Shown here in pieces: positions 1 through 5,719 of a stretch of 5,719 nt of DNA; the first letter of the stretch is position 1; each line of letters opens with the position of its first letter. The notes below the pieces were generated by a model that saw nothing but the letters and a program-made list of their open reading frames with translations, ran no database searches and was not told the origin of the DNA. The translations under genes and the position numbers were made by a program. Source of the stretch: Nitrososphaerales archaeon (GTDB taxonomy: Archaea; Thermoproteota; Nitrososphaeria; Nitrososphaerales; Gagatemarchaeaceae); contig JASHUK010000022.1 of the NCBI GenBank assembly GCA_030040055.1, positions 1 to 5,719 of the forward strand, read 5' to 3'.

Positions 1-1401
1 TCCGCCCAGTTCCCGCTCCACGAGTGGCTCCCCGACGCGATGGCCGGCCCCGCACCCGTCTCCGCACTGATCCACGCAGCGACGATGGTCAACGCCGGTG
101 TGGTCCTGGTGGCCAGGGTCGCCCCGGTCTTCTACTTCGCGGCCCTGCTGAGCCCTTCGGTGGGAGTCCAGTCGGTGCAGCCGTTCTTCATGACAGTGGC
201 CTGGATAGGCGCCTTCACCGCGGTCCTCGCGGCGACCCAGGCGATGGTCGGGAGCGAGCTGAAGAAGATACTGGCCTACTCGACCATGTCGCAGATAGGC
301 TACATGATGATGGCCGTCGGTGTAGCGGGCCTTTCGACCGACTTCGTCCAGGGGCTGTCCGCCGCGCTTTACCAGCTCATGAGCCACGCCATATTCAAGG
401 CGTGCCTCTTCCTGGCCGCCGGCGCGCTCATCCACGCGGCCGACTCGAAGTACGTGACCGACATGGGGGGCATGAAGTCGAAGATGAAGCTGACCTTCGC
501 CGCGTGCCTCATAGCCGTCGCTTCCCTTTCGGGGATCCCCCCCTTCAGCGGCTTCTGGAGCAAGGACGCCGTCCTGGGGGCCGCCTGGTCGGCAGGACAG
601 TACGGCCTGTTCGCGGTGGGGGCTCTGACGGCAGGGATGACAGCCTTCTACTCGTTCAGGATGCTGGGTCTCGTGTTCTACGGCGGAAGCAGCCGGATGG
701 AGCAGCTCGAGAGCGAGGGGCACCACGTCCACGAACCGGGACCGATCATGTGGGTCCCCTACGCGATAATGGCGGCTGTCACGGTCCTCTTGGGGGTAGT
801 CGCCCTCGCGGGGGTCGCCGTCCCAGCGCTGAACATCGACGCGGCACTCCAGGCAGCGGCGGGGAGCTACCTCCAGTACCTCTCTCCCACTGCCTCGGTC
901 CCCGTGTCAGCCGCTTTCGACGTCGTCCCCTCGGCCCTGACGCTGCTCGTCGTAGCCGTCGGGTTCTCGGCCGCCGCGTGGATCTATCTGCTGAGGAGGA
1001 CCCCGCCGGAGAGGTTCGTGGGAGCGACAGGGGCCCTGCACGGCCTCTACAGCTTCCTGAGGAACAGGTGGTACATCAACGCAGTCTATTACCGGGTCTT
1101 CGTGGACGCGCCGATGGCCGTCTCCGTCTGGCTCAGCGAGAAGTTCGATTCCGGCGTGCTCTTCAAGGTCAACCAGGCGGGCCCCGTGCTGGGGGTCTCG
1201 CTCTCGGAGGCTGGCAACTGGTTTGACTCGAGGGTGGTCGACGCGACGGCGAACGGGTTCGCTTCGGCTGGCAAGGCGCTGTCGCGCGTCTTCCGGAGGA
1301 TGCAGAACGGCCTCGTCGAGAGCTACATGCAGGTCTTCGCGCTCGGGATCCTGGTGCTGGTGATCCTTCTGCTGATAGCGCTGGGGGTCAAGCTGCCATG
1401 A
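1..1401 (+). CDS. nuoL: Complex I antiporter-like subunit NuoL (FpoL-like), 5'-truncated by window edge
   Basis: This is the distal proton-pumping subunit of the complex I membrane arm. The frame is open from base 1 and begins SAQFPLHEWLPDAMAGP, the conserved NuoL block that in E. coli follows TM7 lysine K229. About 229 residues are therefore missing on the left, and the ATG at 40 is internal. 466 residues are visible. Counting from base 1, H25 (LIHAATMV) matches E. coli H254, ELKKILAYSTMSQIGYM lies at 86-102, H129 and K133 match H338 and K342, and K188 (GFWSKD) matches K399. Residue 125 is Gln where E. coli has H334. Residues about 335-440 form the long lateral amphipathic helix, with the WYINAVYYRVF and RRMQNGLVESY motifs, followed by an anchoring membrane helix at about 443-462. 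These two elements separate NuoL from NuoM, NuoN and Mrp-type antiporters. The stop codon overlaps the nuoM start by 4 bases. Archaeal F420H2 dehydrogenase FpoL belongs to the same family, so the electron donor is undecided. Confidence 0.96.
   Translation, partial: SAQFPLHEWLPDAMAGPAPVSALIHAATMVNAGVVLVARVAPVFYFAALLSPSVGVQSVQPFFMTVAWIGAFTAVLAATQAMVGSELKKILAYSTMSQIGYMMMAVGVAGLSTDFVQGLSAALYQLMSHAIFKACLFLAAGALIHAADSKYVTDMGGMKSKMKLTFAACLIAVASLSGIPPFSGFWSKDAVLGAAWSAGQYGLFAVGALTAGMTAFYSFRMLGLVFYGGSSRMEQLESEGHHVHEPGPIMWVPYAIMAAVTVLLGVVALAGVAVPALNIDAALQAAAGSYLQYLSPTASVPVSAAFDVVPSALTLLVVAVGFSAAAWIYLLRRTPPERFVGATGALHGLYSFLRNRWYINAVYYRVFVDAPMAVSVWLSEKFDSGVLFKVNQAGPVLGVSLSEAGNWFDSRVVDATANGFASAGKALSRVFRRMQNGLVESYMQVFALGILVLVILLLIALGVKLP
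1383..1388 (+). promoter_or_regulatory. Weak possible ribosome binding site for nuoM
   Basis: GGGGGT inside the 3' end of nuoL lies 9 bases before the nuoM ATG, a normal spacing. It differs by one base from the GGAGGT core. It also encodes part of the NuoL C-terminus, so it may be incidental. The ATGA overlap at 1398-1401 suggests coupled translation of nuoL and nuoM. Confidence 0.25.
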
Positions 1402-2891
1402 GCTACCTCCTTTCGCTCCTGATCTTCCTACCGCTCGTCGGAGCACCGCTGTCGTACATCTTCACCAAGATGAACCGCAGGGGAGGCATCTACTTCTCTC
1501 TGGGGCTCTCCGCGGTCGTCCTCATCATCTCGGCCTACATCTTCTGGGCGGTCTTCGCCTCCCCTCCTCCGGGCGGGGACTTCGCCTTCCAGGAGAGGTA
1601 CACGTGGATCAACTTCAGCTACGTGGGCCTCGACTACTTCCTCGGGGTCGACGGCCTCAGCTCCCCCCTGATCTTCATCTCAGGGCTGCTCACTGTCCTC
1701 GTAATCTACGGGTCGCGGAAGCTCATCGACACCCACGAGCCCGAGTACTACGCCCTGATACTCCTCTTCGAGGGGGCGATAATGGGCGTGTTCACGTCGC
1801 TCAACCTGATCCTGTTCTACATCTTCTGGGAGGTCGTCCTGATCCCGATGTTCTTCTTCATCGGGGTCTGGGGAGGGCCCAGGAGGAAGTACGCCGCCCT
1901 GAAGTTCATCATCTACACCTACGCCGGGAGCACCATAATGCTCCTCGGCTTCCTCTACGTCTACCTGGGCTACATCAACATGGGCATGGCGCCGTCCTTC
2001 GACATACCGAGCCTGGCCGGGCACGTCCCGCTCGGCCTCCAGTACCTCCCGCTCCTCGCCTCGTTCATCGGCTTCGCGGTCAAGCTGCCGCTGTTCCCGT
2101 TCCACTCTTGGCTCCCCGACGCGCACGTCGAAGCCCCCGCTCCGATATCCGTCCTGCTCGCTGGGGTCCTCCTGAAGATGGGGGGCTACGGGTTCCTCAG
2201 GATCAGCATGGGCCTGTTCCCCCAGGCTTCCGCCCAGTTCGCCTGGGCCTTCCTCGCGCTGGGGCTCTTCTCCATGTTCTACGGCGCGGTCTCGGCCCTC
2301 CTGCAGAAGGACATGAAGAAGATGATAGCGTTCACGAGCATCAACCACATGGGTTTCGTGCTCTTCGGGGCCTACGCAACCCTGGTGTCAGGGAACATAC
2401 TCGGGATCGAAGGGGCGATCTTCCAGATGTTCGCCCACGGGCTAGCGGTGGGAGGGCTCTTCATGCTGTCCGGATACATCCACCATCAGGCCGGGACCAG
2501 AGAGATCCCCAAGCTCAAGGGCCTGGGGACAACCATGCCGCGGACGGCTGCGATCCTGGTGCTCGCCTCGGCCGCGGCGATGGGTCTGCCGCCGTTCTCC
2601 AACTTCCTGGCCGAGTTCTTCGTGATCGTGGCAGGCATCTCAGCCTACTCGATCACCGCGATCTCGGTGCTGGTCCCTGTGATCACCGCCGGGTATTTCC
2701 TCTGGATGATCAAGAGGACCGTCCTGTCGCAGCCCGAGGGGCCAGCCGAGGTCCACGACATGGACCTCTCTGACGTCGTAGCCTTCGCCGCCTATCTGGT
2801 GCCGCTGGTGGTCCTCATCTTCGCGTCCTACCTGATCCTGACCCCTGCCCAGCCGGTCGCGGAGTTCCTCAGGAGCATCGCCGGCGCATGA
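1398..2891 (+). CDS. nuoM: Complex I antiporter-like subunit NuoM (FpoM-like)
   Basis: This complete 497-residue multi-spanning membrane protein is the middle of the three proton-pumping subunits; E. coli NuoM has 509 residues. The proton-path residues are in place: E145 in FYIFWEVVLIPM (E. coli E144), K229 in FAVKLPLFPFHSWLPDAHVE (K234), K260 in LLAGVLLKMGGYG (K265), and E406 in SNFLAEFFVI (E407). Glutamate rather than lysine at that last site marks NuoM as opposed to NuoL or NuoN. The DMKKMIAFTSINHMGFV block at 305-321 and H347 in QMFAHGLAVGGLF also fit the family. The start is the ATG within the ATGA that ends nuoL. Hydrophobic sequence begins at once (MSYLLSLLIFLPLVG), as in other NuoM proteins, and the overlap leaves no better start. 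The final helix at about 460-482 is followed by a short tail. No frameshift or missing motif is seen. FpoM of F420H2 dehydrogenase is the alternative name if the complex turns out to be of that type. Confidence 0.97.
   Translation: MSYLLSLLIFLPLVGAPLSYIFTKMNRRGGIYFSLGLSAVVLIISAYIFWAVFASPPPGGDFAFQERYTWINFSYVGLDYFLGVDGLSSPLIFISGLLTVLVIYGSRKLIDTHEPEYYALILLFEGAIMGVFTSLNLILFYIFWEVVLIPMFFFIGVWGGPRRKYAALKFIIYTYAGSTIMLLGFLYVYLGYINMGMAPSFDIPSLAGHVPLGLQYLPLLASFIGFAVKLPLFPFHSWLPDAHVEAPAPISVLLAGVLLKMGGYGFLRISMGLFPQASAQFAWAFLALGLFSMFYGAVSALLQKDMKKMIAFTSINHMGFVLFGAYATLVSGNILGIEGAIFQMFAHGLAVGGLFMLSGYIHHQAGTREIPKLKGLGTTMPRTAAILVLASAAAMGLPPFSNFLAEFFVIVAGISAYSITAISVLVPVITAGYFLWMIKRTVLSQPEGPAEVHDMDLSDVVAFAAYLVPLVVLIFASYLILTPAQPVAEFLRSIAGA
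2871..2875 (+). promoter_or_regulatory. Possible ribosome binding site for nuoN
   Basis: AGGAG inside the 3' end of nuoM lies 12 bases before the nuoN ATG. It contains GGAG, part of the Shine-Dalgarno complement. The spacing is a little long. With the ATGA overlap at 2888-2891, re-initiation by ribosomes finishing nuoM may matter more than this site. The motif is short and could be chance in GC-rich coding DNA. Confidence 0.35.
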
Positions 2892-4345
2892 TAGACCTGC
2901 TCACGGTCACGATAGTCCTCCTCGGGGCCAACTCCCTGCTCCTCCCGCTGCTCCAGCTCAGGAGGGCCGGGGACAAGAAGCTCCCGGGATACGTCCTCGC
3001 CGTCGTGCTCGGGGCCTCGATGGCGATGGTCGGCGCCTTCACGGCTGACCCCGTGACCGTGTCGTGGGCAGGAGGGCTGCTGAGCGCGGACAGGCTCGGC
3101 GGGATTTTCGCCCTCGTGACACTTGGGGTGACCCTGATGGTTACCTTGGCGTCGCTCGACTCCCAGAAGGGGCAGAGCATCCCGGTGTTCTACAGCCTCC
3201 TCTCGTTCACGGCCCTCGGGATGCTGCTGCTCTCATACTCGGAGGACCTGCTGATGCTGTTCGTCGCGTGGGAGCTAATGAGCCTCCCGACCTACGTCCT
3301 GGCGGGCTTCGACAAGAAGCTCAGGTCCAACGAGGCGGCCGTGAAGTACGCCGTCATCGGGGCGATGTCGTCGGCGATAATCCTCTATGCAATCAGCCTC
3401 GCCTACGGGCTGACGGGCTCGACGGAGATCATCACGGTGGTCCAGGGGTTCTCTTCGCATCCGACCGCCCTGGCCGGGGTTGCGACCCTCCTCTTCGTCG
3501 CGGGGTTCGGGTTCAAGATGTCGATAGTCCCGTTCCACATGTGGATCCCTGACACCTACGAGGGGGCGCCCACGACGGTAAGCACCCTCCTGGCCGCTGC
3601 CACCAAGAAGGCCGGGTTCATCGCCGCGATCAGGGTCCTCCTTGCCATTACCACCTTGTACGTCGTGACGCAGAGCCCTCTCTTCACGATGGCCAACGTC
3701 TTCGCCGTCCTCGCCGTGGTCACCATGACCGTCGGGAACGTGGCGGCCCTGACCCAGAAGAGCATGACCAGGCTCCTAGCCTACTCCAGCATAGCGCAGG
3801 CGGGGTACATCCTCGTCGGGTTCGTGGCCTTCGCGGCTAACCCCACGAGCGTCTCCGCTACCATAGGGCTGACGGGAGCGATCTTCCACATCATCAACCA
3901 CGCCATCCTGAAGGGGGTGGCCTTCCTCTGCGCGGCTCTGGTCCTGCTGGAGCTGAAGAGGACCGACCTGGGCGCCTACGACGGGCTCGCGAAGAGGATG
4001 CCGATAACCGCCTTCACTTTGACGGTGGCCTTCCTTGGCCTGGCGGGGGTCCCGCCCCTGAACGGCTTCTGGAGCAAGCTTCTGCTCTTCCTTTCGGTGG
4101 CGAACGGCCCGTACTTCTGGCTCGCGCTGGCTGGGATCCTGAACAGCGCCTTCAGCCTCGGCTACTACGCCTGGATAATCAAGAGGATGTACATGGACGA
4201 GCCGGAGAGCGCGGAGAAGGTCCGGGAGCCCTTCTGGTTCGTCGTCGTCTTCGCGGTCGCCGTCGGCCTGATAATCGGCATCGGGCTCTTCCCGCAGCAG
4301 GTGATCAGCTTCGCGTCAGGGGCGGTCCCTAACGTCTTCGGCTAG
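2888..4345 (+). CDS. nuoN: Complex I antiporter-like subunit NuoN (FpoN-like)
   Basis: This complete 485-residue membrane protein is the third proton-pumping subunit, the one nearest the quinone-reducing part of the enzyme. Family residues visible are E129 in FVAWELMSLPTYVLAGF (E. coli E133), K210 in GFGFKMSIVPFHMWIPDTYE (K217), K240 in AAATKKAGF (K247), and K397 in NGFWSKLLLF (K395). H338 and K342 lie in HIINHAILKGVAF. The PFHMWIPDTYEGAPT block at 215-229 is typical of NuoN and separates it from NuoL and NuoM, which have WLPDA there. The start is the ATG in the ATGA that ends nuoM, with AGGAG 12 bases upstream. It is the last gene of the L-M-N series, as in canonical nuo and fpo operons. Its TAG stop lies inside a CTAG shared with the opposing ATP synthase gene. 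Nine of its ten arginine codons are AGG, an archaeal-looking bias. No truncation is seen. Confidence 0.97.
   Translation: MIDLLTVTIVLLGANSLLLPLLQLRRAGDKKLPGYVLAVVLGASMAMVGAFTADPVTVSWAGGLLSADRLGGIFALVTLGVTLMVTLASLDSQKGQSIPVFYSLLSFTALGMLLLSYSEDLLMLFVAWELMSLPTYVLAGFDKKLRSNEAAVKYAVIGAMSSAIILYAISLAYGLTGSTEIITVVQGFSSHPTALAGVATLLFVAGFGFKMSIVPFHMWIPDTYEGAPTTVSTLLAAATKKAGFIAAIRVLLAITTLYVVTQSPLFTMANVFAVLAVVTMTVGNVAALTQKSMTRLLAYSSIAQAGYILVGFVAFAANPTSVSATIGLTGAIFHIINHAILKGVAFLCAALVLLELKRTDLGAYDGLAKRMPITAFTLTVAFLGLAGVPPLNGFWSKLLLFLSVANGPYFWLALAGILNSAFSLGYYAWIIKRMYMDEPESAEKVREPFWFVVVFAVAVGLIIGIGLFPQQVISFASGAVPNVFG
4342..4345. other. Interlocked stop codons of convergent genes (palindromic CTAG)
   Basis: The four bases CTAG contain TAG for nuoN on the + strand (4343-4345) and TAG for ATP synthase subunit I on the - strand (complement of 4342-4344). 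The two reading frames therefore overlap by 4 bases tail to tail. No T-rich run, the usual archaeal termination signal, is visible on either strand within about 80 bases beyond the stops. Each transcript must therefore end inside the opposing coding sequence or further on. Confidence 0.95.
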
Positions 4346-5719
4346 GCGGCCTGGCGCCACTTTATCGCGACTCTCGTCCTGTCCGGGAGTATCTTCCTGA
4401 AGGGCGTCCCCGTCCCCCTGTAGAACTTCGTGAAGAACTCGTAGATGTGGAGCCTGAGGTCCTGGACGTAGACGACGAAGGCCTCGAAGGCCACTATCAG
4501 GCAGTTCAGGACCACCCAGGGGACTATCATCACAGGGTCGGTGAGCGGGAAGTACCTGTTCACTATGAGCAGGAGCACGGCGTGGACGAGGAGGAGTATG
4601 GCGAGCCTGACGTAGCTTATCGTGTTCGAAAGAAACTGGGATATCCTCTCGAAGACCTCGAGCCCCCCGTCGGAGAGGGCCCCTGCGAACGAACCCCCCT
4701 TCAGCTTGCCCGCCTTGATCGCGACCGCCTTGCCGCAGAAGAGCACGGCCATGGAGGGGAAGAGGATCGCCAGCGAGATCGCCCCCAGCTCGTTGTTGGG
4801 GATTCCCAGCAGAGGCGCGGGGGAGGCTGACTTCAGCACGTCGAAGCTGTACCCGGCGCCCAGGAAGGCTATCCCGTAGCCGACCCCTGAAAGGTACATG
4901 GTCAGAGTCGGGATCTTCCCCACCACGGCCTCGACCTTCTCCCCTGCCCTGAGTGCCTCGAAGACGTCGAGGGAGAGCCCTGTCGTAAGGTGCGCGACGC
5001 CTATCAGGATGGCGAGGACCATCACCGTCTGGATGGCGGCCGTGTTGGGCGTGTCCACGCCGAGCGGGTGGGTGAGGATTTCGATCTGGTGGACAGTGAC
5101 CGGGCTCAGGAGCTGGTACAGGTTGAGCGCTGACCCGAAGAACTCGCCGACCAGGGCGCCGAAGACTATCGCCGAGACCCCGGCGGCCAGGAAGATGTTG
5201 CCCCACTGCCTCATGCTCCCTGTCCCCCTCTGGCGGATCAGTAGCGCGACCAGCGTCAGGATTATCCCGTGCCCCACGTCCCCGAACATGAACCCGAAGA
5301 ATATCGGGAACACGAAGGAGACCAGCGGGGTCGGGTCCACCTCTTCCCTGCCGGGGGTTCCCTGCTCACCCGTTATCAGCTGGAAGGTCCTGACCCCCAC
5401 CGGGTTGGCGAGCAGGGTGGGAACCTCCCCCCCGTGTCCTTCCCCGCCTTCGACCTCCTCGGAGTAGACCATCCACCTCTCGAACAACGCCTTGAACCTC
5501 TCCTCCTGCTTCGCCGGGATGTACCCGGAGATGGTCGCGAACCTGTTCATCTCCCCCGACGCCCGGGCCTCGTCAAGCAGGTCCCTCGCGACTGCGGTGA
5601 GCTCCCTGGTCGCGAGGATCGTCCTCTCTGACCTTTGCCTGAGGTCGTCCAGCCGCTTCTCGACGGCCTCCTTCTCGGCCCTCGCCCGCTCGGCCTCTTC
5701 CGTAAGCCTCTTGTACGCG
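4342..5719 (-). CDS. atpI: A-type ATP synthase subunit I (V-type subunit a homologue), N-terminus beyond window edge
   Basis: This is the membrane stator subunit that, with the c ring, forms the ion half-channels of the A/V-type ATP synthase. The frame is open to the right edge. The ATG at 5548-5550 is internal, because 56 more in-frame codons upstream encode a charged, heptad-like coiled coil (AYKRLTEEAERARAEKEAVE and onward). 458 residues are visible, and roughly 150-250 N-terminal residues should lie outside. Counting from the first full codon, the ISGYIPAKQEERF motif at 63-75 ends the cytoplasmic domain. An acidic, glycine-rich loop follows at 86-98, then the membrane domain with FFGFMFGDVGHG at 140-151 and FGALVGEFFG at 186-195. 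In LSNTISYVRLAILLLVHAVL, R371 and H379 match yeast Vph1 R735 and H743. E412 and R422, in the helix that leads into LRLHIYEFFTKFYRG, match Vph1 E789 and R799. The channel arginines are therefore intact. Its stop interlocks with that of nuoN, so no co-directional gene follows immediately. Confidence 0.96.
   Translation of the reverse strand, partial: AYKRLTEEAERARAEKEAVEKRLDDLRQRSERTILATRELTAVARDLLDEARASGEMNRFATISGYIPAKQEERFKALFERWMVYSEEVEGGEGHGGEVPTLLANPVGVRTFQLITGEQGTPGREEVDPTPLVSFVFPIFFGFMFGDVGHGIILTLVALLIRQRGTGSMRQWGNIFLAAGVSAIVFGALVGEFFGSALNLYQLLSPVTVHQIEILTHPLGVDTPNTAAIQTVMVLAILIGVAHLTTGLSLDVFEALRAGEKVEAVVGKIPTLTMYLSGVGYGIAFLGAGYSFDVLKSASPAPLLGIPNNELGAISLAILFPSMAVLFCGKAVAIKAGKLKGGSFAGALSDGGLEVFERISQFLSNTISYVRLAILLLVHAVLLLIVNRYFPLTDPVMIVPWVVLNCLIVAFEAFVVYVQDLRLHIYEFFTKFYRGTGTPFRKILPDRTRVAIKWRQAA

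Noticed and set aside
24..1226. 400-codon open frame on the + strand inside nuoL
   Set aside because: It is an out-of-frame shadow in GC-rich DNA. Its product is rich in Arg, Gly and Pro, with no recognisable domain, and nuoL in the other frame is clearly real.
907..1446. 179-codon open frame on the - strand across nuoL and nuoM
   Set aside because: It is antisense to the conserved NuoL C-terminus and the nuoL-nuoM junction. Its composition is typical of antisense frames in GC-rich genes, and no motif is seen.
1680..2348. 222-codon acidic open frame on the - strand antisense to nuoM
   Set aside because: The Glu/Asp/Arg richness is what the antisense of hydrophobic membrane codons produces (CTC gives GAG, GTC gives GAC). 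No domain is recognisable.
1604..2773. 389-codon open frame on the + strand inside nuoM
   Set aside because: It is a shadow frame with Arg/Pro/His-rich low-complexity sequence, fully covered by NuoM with all its conserved motifs.
4352..4359. Palindrome TGGCGCCA just beyond the nuoN stop, considered as a terminator or operator
   Set aside because: It is only 8 bases with no loop and no following T-run, and it sits inside the subunit I coding sequence. This is expected by chance at this GC content.
4316..5206. 296-codon open frame on the - strand overlapping subunit I
   Set aside because: It is a +1-type shadow of the true subunit I frame, Arg/Pro/Gly-rich, without family motifs. The overlapping true frame has every subunit I signature.
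4898..5467. 189-codon open frame on the + strand antisense to subunit I
   Set aside because: It is antisense to a conserved membrane domain, with Ser/Thr/Pro-rich composition and no recognisable motif.
1..5719. Search for tRNA, CRISPR repeats, insertion sequence ends or a cryptic cassette
   Set aside because: The whole window is accounted for by four conserved respiratory genes. No direct-repeat array, terminal inverted repeat, cloverleaf-like segment or non-coding stretch was seen by eye.

Overview
This window is entirely protein-coding. It carries the end of an archaeal respiratory complex I (NADH dehydrogenase-like or F420H2 dehydrogenase-like) operon on the + strand. This meets, tail to tail, a gene for the membrane subunit I of an A-type (archaeal/vacuolar-type) ATP synthase on the - strand. 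The DNA is GC-rich, by eye roughly 60-65%. Arginine is written mainly as AGG (9 of 10 arginine codons in nuoN), and ATA is freely used for isoleucine. Together with the A/V-type ATPase subunit, this points to an archaeon, possibly a GC-rich member of the Nitrososphaeria/Thermoproteota or a neighbouring phylum. The window alone does not fix the lineage.

Layout: bases 1-1401 hold the C-terminal two thirds of NuoL, whose N-terminus lies off the left edge. Bases 1398-2891 hold a complete NuoM and 2888-4345 a complete NuoN. Each + strand junction is a 4-base ATGA overlap, so L, M and N form one tight unit, very probably translationally coupled. Bases 4342-5719 (- strand) hold the C-terminal part of ATP synthase subunit I, which runs off the right edge. 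The nuoN and subunit I stop codons interlock in one palindromic CTAG, so there is no intergenic DNA in the window and no room for a separate terminator.

Function: NuoL, NuoM and NuoN are the three antiporter-like proton-pumping subunits of the complex I membrane arm. The expected charged residues of the proton path are present in all three as far as the window shows them. Subunit I is the stator of the ATP synthase. With the c ring it forms the two half-channels that let the ions exported by complex I flow back to drive ATP synthesis. The locus therefore places a generator and a consumer of the ion gradient side by side.

No RNA gene, mobile element, CRISPR array, long repeat or defence-like cassette was seen, and I found no credible undescribed system. 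The points worth a second look are the interlocked stop codons, the position of subunit I at the end of its transcription unit, and one histidine-to-glutamine substitution in NuoL.
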